Assembly: GCF_018873765.1 (NCBI RefSeq)
Contig: NC_057923.1
Location: 58,026,593-58,090,592, forward strand
Reading direction: 5' to 3'
DNA length: 64,000 nt
DNA from: Telopea speciosissima
Lineage: Eukaryota; Streptophyta; Magnoliopsida; Proteales; Proteaceae
Part shown: positions 33,791 through 46,700 of the stretch, piece by piece
Layout of the letters: every line of letters starts with the position of its first letter
Position numbering within the stretch: position 1 is the first letter of the stretch
Notes under the pieces: generated by a model
What the model was told of the DNA's origin: nothing
The model's input: the letters and a program-made list of their open reading frames with translations, nothing else
Databases searched by the model: none
Position numbers and translations under genes: made by a program

Positions 33791-34769
33791 CCATCTCGGC
33801 CTGACAAATCTCAACCCTGACCCAGCCCATCCAATCTCAGCTCTATTATTTACAAGTGGGTCAAATGAACCATATTATTTACAAAATTAGCAAACTGTTA
33901 TTGTCACAAAGGTTTGTTATTTTTTCAAATTATTATAAGTTATTTATTCTACTACTACGTAGAGATGATATGTCCATTCCAACCGTTGGATAGAAAGGAC
34001 ATCATCTAGTTTAGATACGTATTAAATTTTAGTATTTATTTCAATCAAATATTTATATTGACAAGATGTGTGCGGCACAGCTCAGTCGCTGGATGTCCCT
34101 TGGCAGCACCCTGGGCGCACGCCTCCCTGCAGACAATCTTGATCCACCTCAGCCGGACAAATCTCAACCCTGACCCAGCCCATCCAATCTCAGCTCTGTT
34201 ATTTACAAGTGGGTCAAATGAACCATATTATTTACAAATTTAGCAAATTGTTATTGTCACAAAGGTCTGTTATTTTTTCAAATTATTATAAGTTATTTAT
34301 TCTACTAGTATGTAGAGATGATATGTCCATTCCAACCGTTGGATAGAAAGGACATCATCTAGTTTAGATACGTATTAAATTTTAGGATTTATTTCAATCA
34401 AATATTTATATTGACAAGATGTGTGTGGCACAGCTCAGCCACTGGATGTCCCCTGACAGCACCCTGGGCACACTCCTCCCTGGAGACGATCCTGATTCAC
34501 CTCGGCCGAACAAATCTCAACCCTAACCCAACCCATCCAATCTTAGCTCTGTTATTTACAAGTGGGTCAAATGAACCATATTATTTACACATTTAGTGAA
34601 TTGTTATTGTCACAAAGGTCTATTATTATTTCAAATTATTGTAAGTTATTTATTCTACTACTACGTAAAGATGATATGTCCATTCCAACCGTTGGATAGA
34701 AAGGACATCATCTAGTTTAGATACGTCTTAAATTTTAGTATTTATTTCAATCAAATATTTATATTGACA
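33711..34769. repeat. Three tandem copies of a 353-bp unit
   Basis: Unit borders are 33711-34063, 34064-34416 and 34417-34769, each starting AGATGTGTG and ending ATTTATATTGACA. The copies are about 95% alike with only point differences, and the unit length is the same in all three. Each unit contains a right arm of the foldback (CAGCTCAG..GCTGGATGTCC), a middle TTATTTACAAGTGGGTCAAATG, and a small inverted repeat AGATGATATGTCC ... GGACATCATCT. Each copy also gives the same 60-odd-residue open frame, which follows from repetition and not from coding. The array lies directly upstream of the eL30 promoter. Confidence 0.92.
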
Positions 34770-37703
34770 AACATCCCGTGTATATCATGCAAGTGTATTT
34801 TTTTTTAATTTTTTGGTAAGACATGCAAGTGTACTTCTCAGCTCTAAATGAGTACAGACGGTTTAGATTAAAAAATATAAAAAAATGGATGACTTCGATT
34901 TGTCTTGTGATTTTTAGAAACACCGCGTTCAATTGTTACAAATAAATGTTCCCATTACAAAATACTGAAAATAGTGTCAATTCACTTCACTTTTTTGTTA
35001 AAACTATTTAAAACTACTAGCTTTGATCCAAGCCCACCATCATTAGATACTGATATTCTATAATCTTCAATAATTTGTTTTTTAAAAAATCTATAGGGGT
35101 GTAAACCGGTCCGATTCTAGTCAATCAGTCCAGTTCTTTAATAGTTTCGGCTCAATCGGGCCAATTAGCTCATCGTTTCCAAACTTTAGAACTAGAACCA
35201 TTTACTAATGAGTGAGTCAATTCCAGTTTCTAATCGGTTCCAAACACTATTCTAGTGTTCAAAATTCAAAAAATCTTTACTTAAGCATACAGATAACAAA
35301 ATATCTTTTGCTGAGTAGTCAAATAATTGAATATTCATTCAGAAGCATATATATAATAAAATATCTTAAATCAATGTAAAGAAGAAATGTTTGTTTTAAT
35401 TTAGAAATACGGTGGGTTAAAAGCATACGTTGGTATAGAGAATATATGTAGAAGATAGGTCAAAATGATGGGTGATAGTTAAATCATGATCTCTACGAGT
35501 TGGATATGAGATATTGTATTTTGCAACTGTAGTTCATTTTGATATTAGAACTCATATTTGCAGAAATTCATTTTCGCATAGAAGCAGTTGGTGATGCAAT
35601 GAGGAAAGAGGGTGAATGTGGACCAATTCACATGTCAACTCAATGTATCAACAACACTCCATAACCTATTAGATCTCCCTAGCAAATGTTGCTATTCCAT
35701 CTGAAGCTTCAATAAAAACAAATTCCAAATCCAAGGTTTTTGCACAATGTATACCGGATCTATGATTCCGATTCCAACAGTTCTAAATTGGTCTATCGGT
35801 TCTGGAATCGTTAGGAGAATCACTTTAGAATCTGCCCAAACCAATAAACTAATCGATTCCAAACAATAGATCTATAACCCAACGTAAGTTAACCGATGCG
35901 TTGGTACTAGTTCCTAGAGTGTTGGTTCTCTCCTAAATTAACATCCTTAATGTTCTATGCTTTCTAAGATAGTTTTCATTTTCAAAATTGTCAGTTGGAA
36001 TCATTTTTAAGTGGAAGGAAGAGGAAAGGAGATTGAAGACAAAATGGACGACTTAGATTCTCTACAAGACATATAAATGGAATGAAAGGATGAGGTGTTG
36101 ATGTTGTATCTTTCTTCTCTCTTTAGATTTAAATTTTCCATGGGAGAGGGAGCTAGCTAACATCAGGGAAGGTCAGTTTTGAACCGGTTCGATTCATCCG
36201 GGAGAATATAGAATGTGTTCATGTCTCTGCAGCCTCAAAGCAAAAAAGCAAGACAAGCAAGGGTTTTAGTTTATCTATTCAATCCAGAGTCCTGAATAGG
36301 ATAAGAACAAGGGGGTTGGGGGGTCCGCTGTGTTGCGGATTGCTACCATGTCCAATGGCCACTGGCTCACGTCCTTCTAAATAAATAAAGTTTATTTTAT
36401 ATGAGAGGGAAGTCGTACGTTTCACTCACCTTAAAGCATCATACGAAGTAGGCAAGGTTACATTAGTACAGTCAGCAAAGAAGGAAAGGAATAGTTAGAA
36501 AATGAAAATCGTAAAGCCTAGTTTTTCTTCCTCGATGGTCTGACCCTCCATTTAAGCTCAATTGTTCAGCAAAGCGAATAAGATCTGTTTAGTTTGAAAT
36601 TCCTTGATCGAAATATGACTGATGAACCGAGGGAAGGGAAGTTGCACCCAAAAACAAAAAACAAGGTAGGATGAGTTGGAAATCTCTTCTTAGATAAAGT
36701 GTCAACTAAAAGTATGGTTGGTCTTTTTAATGGAAAGAAGAGGGTAGGCTTAGGAGTGCTTAAGAGCAAACCACACTTCACTGACCTAGAGAGCTTTTCA
36801 CTGTTCCCACCCACAGAAACTTTTGCTTAATAATTAGGGCAAGAGATCTCGACTTGGTCGTGTGGTCTCTACACAAACATCTGGACCAATGGATAAGCAT
36901 GCCTAGGTATCTACCCAAAGTACAGAGACGTCATCTTATGGTACCTTGTAAGAAGGTATAGAAAACACCACCAAATATAAATTTTTTTCCCTAATAATTC
37001 TTTTAGGGGGAAGAGATTCAAACACTGCAAGCATATATTGGCATGTCTCTCAGGAAACATCTCACGGGGAGAAGGCCCACATGGTCGGATATGAAAGAGA
37101 GTGTAAAAAATTGTGAAAATACGTATGCTATACCAATTGTGTGTCAACCCTTTTTTCCCTCATCAAATTTTCTTTCTTCACCATATATAAATAGTAGCAT
37201 ATCTCATCATATGTAAGACCTCTCCCCTTGTTTTTTCCAAGGGGTCTTCTTGCCTTCAAACAGAATTTACTTCTCCGATAATTTTCAAATCATGATAAAT
37301 TTATATTGGAGTATTGGACAGATCCTTAAACCTCTAAAGCTAAAAGAAGTTAGGGCAAACATTGACGTGAAGCAATGACTAAGAATTTAAATTCCATTCC
37401 TCTAGGATGTGAAAGAACCTGGAACAGTTAATGGGAGTACCCATAGACCAGAAGCTAGAAACATTTGATCTCTGTCATCTTCAAGCGATGGATAGAACAT
37501 TTTGTCCAACAGATCTAAGAATTTACAAAAGAGCAACTTCAATCAAGCAGCCTGCAGCATGCCAAGCAGCAGAACTTTTGTCACCACAAAAGCACTTCTG
37601 TAACACAGCTTACATCTCCTGCCCTCCACTTCTCATGAAACATACTCTTCTAGCTTTGTGAAGTAGCAAAATACAATAGCAGGATGAAACAAAAGAAAAT
37701 TTC
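34770..37703. other. Intergenic region between the 353-bp array and the membrane protein gene
   Basis: No gene recognised. At 35095-35955 the DNA begins TAGGGGTGTAAACCGGTCCGATTC and ends near CCTAAATTAACATCCTTAATG with ATCGGTTC/GATTCC words throughout, which suggests a decayed non-autonomous hAT-type element, but ends and target duplication are not clear. The rest is AT-rich single-copy-looking DNA. The last part should contain the 3'UTR of the gene ending at 37704. Confidence 0.4.
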
Positions 37704-40700
37704 TCATAAGCCAATAATCTTCCTATGCGACTGGTGTCCAAAAGAATCCCCATCACCATCATGGTCATGATGGTGAAAGATGAGCGTCAAAATTCCCACC
37801 AGGCACAACACAGAACCTACAAGAAGCTTGTCATATCGTTCCACCCAATGGAACTTGAGCTGGCTGGCACCGTAGAACGAGAGAGCAACAAGTGAGGTCA
37901 TCACTGTTATGGTGCTGCAAATTAACGGCGAAGTTGTTAAGTTAGATGAACATAACAAATATTTCTACATGTATAATGTAGTACATTAAGAAGAAAAATC
38001 AAATGCTTTTGCCATCCCAAACAGTGTAGAGAAGAATATTCTCAGGACTTTTGAATTTATCCGAGTGTACAGTTTGCCACTACAAAAATTTGTAAACCAT
38101 ATGAACTTGATTTCAGAATAATGATGCACACACTTCCCTGTCAAACTGGTCAAGTACTGATATTCTGAGAATAATGAAATCATAATATAGAACACAAAGA
38201 AGCAATCTCACTTATCACATTTCCAACCATTTTAGTTGGCGAATCACTTTCATCACTGATTTTATTCAGTTTGTCCTGCGAGCTGTGAGACCATCAAGTC
38301 TTCCTTGCCGTGTTCACTTGAGTACTAGAATAATTTCCAGTATTAGTTCTAATTTCATAAAAACTAGGCAGTCACTCTTGAAACAGATAGAATTTGGAAA
38401 GACAAAAATGAGTCAAATACAACCAAGGCATGAAGGTCAAAACAAGTCTCAATGTCTCAAAAACTAGGCTGTCCAAGAATTATAGATGCTCATTTAGATA
38501 ATAATGTTAGGTAATGTACAGAAATATATTATTTTCAGCTAATCCATATTGTATATACGAATCGAATCTATGTGATTTCTAAACACACCTAATCCATGGC
38601 CTACAATGCATTACCAATACAGAGTAAGAAACTGTATGAACATGCCAGAGTATCAGGTTTAAATCATTCAATGTATAGGTTGCATCAGATGGCACATCAG
38701 CAAGTCTAGGAATCCATAAAAAAAAAAATGCAGAAACATCAGCAAATTATTGTGCAAGCACCACAGACCTGAAAAGAAGCACTATGATAGCAAGCACCAT
38801 CATGGATGATGAGTTTCCGACAGCAAGAAACACTGGAAGTGTAGTTGCACAGGGTGAAAGAGCAGGAACAAGGACAAGTCCAGCAACAGCCATTTTTTCC
38901 ATGGGGTGGTTGTGCGCATGACTGTGACCACCCTTACCCAGCAGAAACAAAAGAATGTAGCTGCCCCCAAGAACTATGAGTAGCAGTGAAGCAAGTTTAT
39001 GCACCGTTTCCTCACCAGCAATGGTGTTTGCCATGGTTATTGCTGTTATGCCAAGGAGCGCAGTTGAGATTACATGCAAAACTGCTCCAAATGCAGCTGC
39101 CAAATTTAAGGCAAGTTAGTAAGTACATTATTGGAAAACAACCAGTACATTCTGAGGGACTAGCTATCAGAGGAAAAAAGTATGCAACAGCTAGAACTCA
39201 AACTAATAGAATCCCTACTGGGAATTTGAACTTGAATACAGCTTCAAACTCAACAAAGATGATGTCATGGTTTCACCATTAAATAACATGCGAAGCTGCT
39301 CCACATGCAGCAGCTAAGTATAAGTGGGTAAATATATGATTGGCAATAACCATCACTCTCTCTCTCTCTCTCCCAACCCCCAATAAAAAAAAACACACCA
39401 ATTTGAGTGGGACCACTCACCCAAGTATTTCATGTCTTTCAAAATGGAAATTTTTTGGGATTTGGGAAATATTCTTTTGTTAGGATAAAATCATTAAAAC
39501 TAAGTCAAAGTTAGAAAACAAAAGTTTGGTTTTCCAGTGAGATAGAAGATGTTAATATAGACAAGTCCCCAGTAGTAATTTGACCTAGCTAAAAAAAAAT
39601 GTTATGTGCATCATGCATGATGTAAGTGAAACTATAATACTCATTGTCAGCAATGCATGATACTCAGATATCCATAACAAGTTATTAACAGCTAAGATCA
39701 CAAAGTACAAGTAAACCCAAATGACACGTGTACAAATAATAAAAATATAACATGGGAAATCACTTGCAAAATAACTGGGGTCATCACCACCGCAACTAGG
39801 GTGGATATTGTACTGCTATTGATTACATCTCTGTTAATCTGTTAATATAAATATTTTCTGAATACCAAACAAATCATAATTCATCTTTGCTTCTCTGTCA
39901 GCATCCAAAGGTAATTTCTGTGTGCTTTATATTTACTACTTTTTTCCTCAATAGTTTTAGAATGCATTTCCCTAAATATAGCGCAGATACATAACATGAG
40001 TAATTGAGGACAGACCAGTCTGACTCAGAAGTTGGAGGATAACTGTCTGGTTTAAATGGTTGGATTTTTATACCAGATCATAATCATGCCCACACAGTGA
40101 CTGGTCTCTGGGGTGCTGTCTCTGATAGGGCTAGACTCACTAAAACAAGAAGTAGCTACACCCCACCCACAAGCAGGACTGTAGGGTATAAATTCCAGCA
40201 ACAAAAGGGGATCGATGGCCAAGGAACCAAGGCCTAGATCAAGCCCAAGTTCTGGTCGACTGTGGAGATAAGGTAGAGGAACAATACTCCCAAGTTTGAT
40301 GGGGGATCCAAGGGTTAGATTGATTGTTATAATAGGAAGAACAGAAAAGAAAGTAGGTATCATATTTATCAACAACCAATGCTTACAAACTGCTGGACAG
40401 ACCAATACCAATCTAGAATCAAAGGTAGGGATTGATGGCTGAATAAATCTCTCGAAATATGTCATCAACTGATGGTTAGATGGATATTGAAAGATAGGAA
40501 CAAAGGCATGAAATTAGTAAGTTGGGACAGATTTAGTAACTAACGAATTTGGAGCAGAACTAACCATTAGATGGGTTAAACTTCTGGTCAATAGAAGTCC
40601 TCCAACAATAGAACTCTTCAAAACACCACAAGAATCTGCTGGAAAGATTGGAATATATGAGGGAAAGAAAACTGCTGCAATGAAACTTCAAGGAAAGGTG

Positions 40701-43700
40701 CTGCAGGGTATGGGCGAGTGGAGAATGGACTGTTATTGATCTCTAATCACCACCAACAGCACTTTACTCCAATGGTACCAGCAGGCAATAACACAACTTC
40801 AGAAGGGTCTCGGACAGCTTCACAGAGGCTAGGGTTGCAGAAAAATAAAGTAAAAACAAATGGGAAGGAGAAGGGGATATGACCAAGGCCTCTCACTTAT
40901 GGCCTTGGTCAGCATCTCATTAATTAGCAAGGCATCTCACAGCAAACAAGAGCACGAGGCCAATACTCATTCATTATCAAAATTGTGGGAAAGGCTCTAA
41001 GGCCCCTTACAGTACAAAGAGGAGTGTACTACCTCTAGAAAGGAAAGCAAATAAAATAGAAAATACTAAAATAGGCCACACATGTAGTAGTGGTGCCTTG
41101 TTCATCAAGGAAATAGAACTAATAAAAGTAGAAACTAAAGATACTACTAAGTATCATCAAGGAAATAGAACTAATAAAAGTAGAAACTAAAGATAATACT
41201 AAGCAACCAAAACAGAAACCAAGTAGAAACCAACGATACTGCTAAGTAACCAAAATAGAAACTAAGGCTAACTATTTAGAAGTACTACAAAACAAACCCA
41301 CGATTCTGGTTTTGAGTGAACCAGCAAACACCCAAACCTTGGGCTTCGTCTGGCCTGAACCAAAAGTCCAGTTAAAGAACCATGGCCTAAGTATGGGCCT
41401 GGTTCTTCTTACTCTTGCAGATGCACTGTTTGTAGTGCAGCTTGTTACATCAGTCTCCCTCCCCTCCCCCCCCCCTCCCCTTCAATTGGCCATTAATCCA
41501 TTAACTAATCACTTCAGCTTAGTTGCTTTTCCATCCCTCTGACAGCCCTATTGGCAGCAATCGATTCTCAATTTCAATAGGATGTACAGTTCAACCTCGT
41601 GAATTTTCTTACATGAAAGGGTTCCTAAGAGGAACTGCAGCAAGCAAAGAGTCACAACACCATGGAAATGCTTTATCTCCTGTTTATTCGAAATATCTGT
41701 TTAGGAAAAAAAATTTGCATCTTTGATGGTGAAGGTTTAAAGGTTCAATTGTCAAATCAGTTTAAGAACCAAAACAGCTAATGCAGTTGTTCAAGACATT
41801 AGTTCATTGAGGCAATCTCCACATTACCTGTTGAAGCAAATGCAGGAATTTCCAGCATGTTACATACTCAATGGTCAGAATGGGATTGATATGAAAAATT
41901 CAAATATTTCAGCTAGAATCAGTTTAACAATCTGATTAAAAATGCTATCAGACATAATCTCCATTGTGTTTTACGGCTTGAATAATTCATGAAATCCTCA
42001 ATATCCTTTCAAACAAGGCAAAACGATTACAGGTGTCATATCTACTGTAAAATCAGAGCATAACGATGAAAAATCTTGAAGAAATCATAAGAAACTGATC
42101 CCCTCTCTTAGTCAGTTCGTTGAATGTGAGGAATCTTGGTGATGGAAGCGCTTAATATTTACAATGTTTCCACTTTCCTTGAAAAGTAACTTTGATTTGT
42201 ATTCTTGAAGCTCAATATCATTGAATGTTCAATCCTTCATTGGCTATCAGATTTTGATGCTCTGAAATGAGAACCTGTGTAAGCTTTTACAGCCTCCAGA
42301 TTCCTGCTTGGCCGGACCTTACTGTACAGCCCACATGGCCCAAATTTATTTGGGCAGGAAGGTAGGTACAGGGAACCCTGTTCACATGTCATGTTTTCAG
42401 CCCTAATGGAGTCGATATGGCAAAATAAGGCTTTCAAAGTCCATTAAAAAGTAAAATTAGTATGAAAATGGTTGAAACAAATGGACAGTGGAAAAAGGAA
42501 GAGAAAAATGTCAATAGATGGGGAGAAGGTGGTTAAATTTGGCTCTAAACTTTGAAAAGTGACCCACCAGACCACACCTATTTATCTAATGGTTGGAATT
42601 GGCACACCGGTTTTCCATGTGGCAAAAACAAGGTGAGCCGTATAGGAAGCCCTTCCTATGTGGACCATGCAAAGAACCTTTTGGCAATTTTCACATACAA
42701 CTTTTAATCTTTTTTGTGCATGTATGGATGTCTTCTTTTCCTTGCCTAGAGGCTGGAATTGTTCTTTCTTAGAGGAAATTTCATTTGTACCTGTGTCTCT
42801 GGAGTTCATAAAATTATTAGTAAGGTCTCGTTAAATCCTCGTCATTTTAGGGCCAGAAACTTTATTTGTGAAAGGTTATTAAATTATAAAAGTAGCTAGT
42901 GCAAGGAGGCAGTGTTCTTCCCAAGGAAGAATGCCTGAGAGGGTTCAAATACAATGATGTTACACAATTTATAGACTGAAATACATGTTTTGGAACTCAT
43001 ACATTAGTTCAGTACAAAACCAACCCTTATAACTGGATGGCTATTTTCATTAACTTTCAACTCCCAAGCAAATTTTTCCTACCATCAGACTTTGACTCTC
43101 TACAATTGACAATTTAAACAGTCTGAATGCCGGGTCCAACAGTCACTGCAAACAATGAAAATAGCCTTCTTTATACTGTTTCTGCTAAAACCAGAAAGTT
43201 TGAGCCCCAACCACTGTATGTTAATGTTTTGCAGAAATATCAGGCAAGGTTCGAAGTTTTGGTTTCAACCAAAACCTGGTAAGTTTCGGCTGCAGGTTTT
43301 GACTGCTGGTTTCGAGGCTCAAATTGCCAAATTAGGTCTCAAAACTTATGGGAAACCCTATTTTAGGGCCACCAAACAGAGTGAAACCCTTAAAATGTAA
43401 ACAAACACACCCAAAATGATAGTTTGGATTCGGACCTTAGGTTGGTAGTGTACGTTGTTGTATACTTTCTCTAATGTACTATTGTACACAAAATTAGTAC
43501 TAGAACACACATAATTCAATCAAAACAACTAAAATATGCATTAGGAATGAATAAAAATAAATTAGAAACCATTTCACAATTATAAAATGTTATACATGGT
43601 CATTACAAAGATATTGATTTTCCCAAAAATCACAAAAAGTGAGGTTTTCTAAGAAGTTCTCCTCTTTGCAATCGAAACTGTCGAAACTAGCGAAACGATA

Positions 43701-46700
43701 CCGAAACCCAAAACATGGTCGAAATTTTGCCAAAACTGTGAAATTTCAACTTAAACTTGGTAAGAATAAATAAACATAAATTAGAAACCATTTCATAATT
43801 ATAAAACGTTATACATGGTCATTACAAAGATAAGGAAGTGATTTTCCCAAAAAACACAAAAAGCAAGGTTTTCTAGGAAGTTCCCCTCTTTGGAGTCGAA
43901 ACTAGCGAAACAATACCGAAACCCAAAACATGGTCGAAATTTTGATTGAACCGATGCAATTTATAAAAAGGGTTTGACAGCAATGATATGAAACCGAAAC
44001 ATAGTCAAAATTTTGCCAAACTGTGAAATTTTGACCAAAACTTGGTAAGACCCAGGTATCGAACTTGATTTCATTTCAACCTCTGTCGAAACTGAAAATT
44101 TTCGTGAAAATTTCAGTCATTTCAACGGAAATTTTGGTTCTAGGAAAGGAAATATTCCATAAATGTTACATGTCCTCCTTGATTCATACTCAATACACAT
44201 AACCAATCCAAAAGTTAAACAAGATAAATTTTACATTTCCTCCTTGTTTCGTACTCAATACACACAAGCAATCCAAAAGTTAAACAAGATTTGTATATTT
44301 TCTAAAATAAAAGGTAAAAAAAATTCTATAATATATAGACATCATAGTTAAGGAATTCATAAAATATTATTTTCAATACCTACAATAAGTAAAATTGGTG
44401 AAAGACAAGGAAATCTCCATAATAGTGATACCAGGAATAAGATAGAGAAACATAGGATGAAGAGGAATGATGCAATGTCATTTAAGGTTTCAGAATTTGA
44501 AAGTAACGATAAAATTACAAAGACCATGCAAGACAACTCATAATTGACCAAACTTCGTCCAAGAGGCTTAATTGGTCGAAGGAAAGCTGCAGTTATTAAA
44601 AAATAGATTATCTGCAATAAGGTGGTGGAGGTTTGCAGGTCTGCAAATCTGCAACTCTGAAACAGCGAAAAAAACCTTGTATCAAGTGATGATAAGGGCT
44701 CAAATGAAGGCGAATCAAAAGTTACAATGAAAAAGCAGAATATTGAAAACAGAACGTTGGACAGCGAAGAGAGAACTGAAAACAGAATACAAAAACTTAG
44801 TGCACAATCAAGGATTATGTGATGGAAATCCGCAATAGATCAGAATATAATGTACACTACTTAAATTCAAAAGAAAACTTGAATAAAAAAGGACCAGTCA
44901 GCATTTCTCACAGAGTTGAAGACCAACAACTGAAGTGGTTGAATAATTAAAATGGAGGAGAAGAAAATGACAAGATGATCAGTAGGTATCCACCTAGATA
45001 GTGAGGAAATTTATCCTCCATCATGAATCCACAAGGGCTGGACAGACACAAACACACACACTGTTGCTGAGCAAAAAACTCAATTGTTTTGCATGAATAG
45101 CGGACCAGATTACATGTCAAATTATAGATTTAAATTATTAATACTCCTCCCTACTAGATAATCAATTCCCATTAGGAACAAGCAACACTGCATTAGAAAT
45201 TCAAAGGACTCTAAAAGAGACTCATATCTCCAAATAAATAGACTGAAAAAAACTACAACTACAAATCCTATTTGAATTAGGATTGCATAAAATAAAACTA
45301 AATAGATTAAATAACAACTACATAATTCACAAATCAACTAGGACTGACCCAAACTCAATTAGGGAAAAGAAACCCAAAAGGAGTGGGCCATGAGTGGAAC
45401 CATTAACCTATTGGCTAGATGAACTGTGTCACCGAATGGACAGAGAGATTGCCAAGACCTTTTCCTGGGCTACCTAAGCCCATGACCTACATCACAAATA
45501 ATAGAACAATTCTCCAGACATTGAAATTTTTTCAGAGAACTGATAGATTCCATGTCTTTATGATATGGACCAACTGTAACTTTGAATTGTAATAATTTAT
45601 GCTCCTAACTTTTCCATTGCATATCCTCAAATTTGAATTCAATCAAAATAAGCCTTTTCCCAACTAGTTAGGGTCCACCAAGGGGGTACTGTTCCATCAT
45701 TTTATTCTATTTACGATCATATCTTCATATGTTCCCACCAGCAAGCATTCATGTCTTTTGTAACCATCTCAAGCCAAGTCATTTCCAGCCTTCCTCATCC
45801 TTTCATCATCTTCAACTTGCAACACATAATTGGTTTGCTATTTGGTCTTCATTGCACATGCAACAGGATCCCTGGTTAGAGAATTAGCCTCAAAAGAAAT
45901 GCATTTCAGGCAACAAGGGTGGCCAGAGTTCCTGGAGTAATCATCAGCAGCATTATCTTGAGAATTGAGATTCACAGTTTCTAAGTCTTTTCCTTTTTGG
46001 TAGGTTCCCATTCTAGCCTATTCTATGGGGGAGGGAAGATTAGAACCTGAAGGTTCGAACCCAAGACCTCCAGGTAGGATGGGTTTTTTACACACCACAC
46101 CTACCCCCTGTGCTAGGCAGTGGTTCTCAGTTTCCAGTCTTTTATTGGAATTTTCCATTCTGACTTCTTTGCAGAGATGGAATATAACAATGGTTCATAG
46201 GGAACTCCCTATTATTGCAGTTTTGATGCCAACAGCCAGGAGTTTATAGTGTCAATTTTGTAATTTAATCTAATTTAGTAATATTCTATATAACCAGTTG
46301 TTTGTACCCACTTAAGAGATGAAATTATCATTTAGCAGCTCCTTACAGTGTCTCAATCTCCTCAGGTTGACCATGGATTGGGCCAATCATATGAGGAAAA
46401 GGGCTACCTTGTCTAACTCCTGATCATTCAGGCTGTGGCAGACTCTGACTACAAGTGATCACTACACCTATCTTCACATAACAGCCCCTGACTAAAGCCT
46501 CCTTACTGAAAATAATTCTGTGTGATGATAGAACCAACAATTTAAATAACTGCTCACAGATCTCTTTACAGAACCAACCCAATGAACCTTTCCAGCTTTG
46601 AAATTTAGTAACCGAGACTACGACCTATAAGAGGTTTCACTTCCAAACTCCCCCTCCCTTCAGAAGGACTACACTATATGGATTTGGTTCCATAAAAACA

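Noticed and set aside
33675-34596. Three similar 61-71-residue frames
   Set aside because: They recur only because the 353-bp unit is repeated; the translation has no known domain and starts inside a foldback arm.
40052-40468. 138-residue frame on the - strand in the long intron
   Set aside because: No domain, no homologue I recognise, and composition like the surrounding intron.
40870-41460. A possible solo LTR around TGTAACAAGCTGCACTAC (- strand)
   Set aside because: I could not find a matching end, a target duplication or a second copy in the window.
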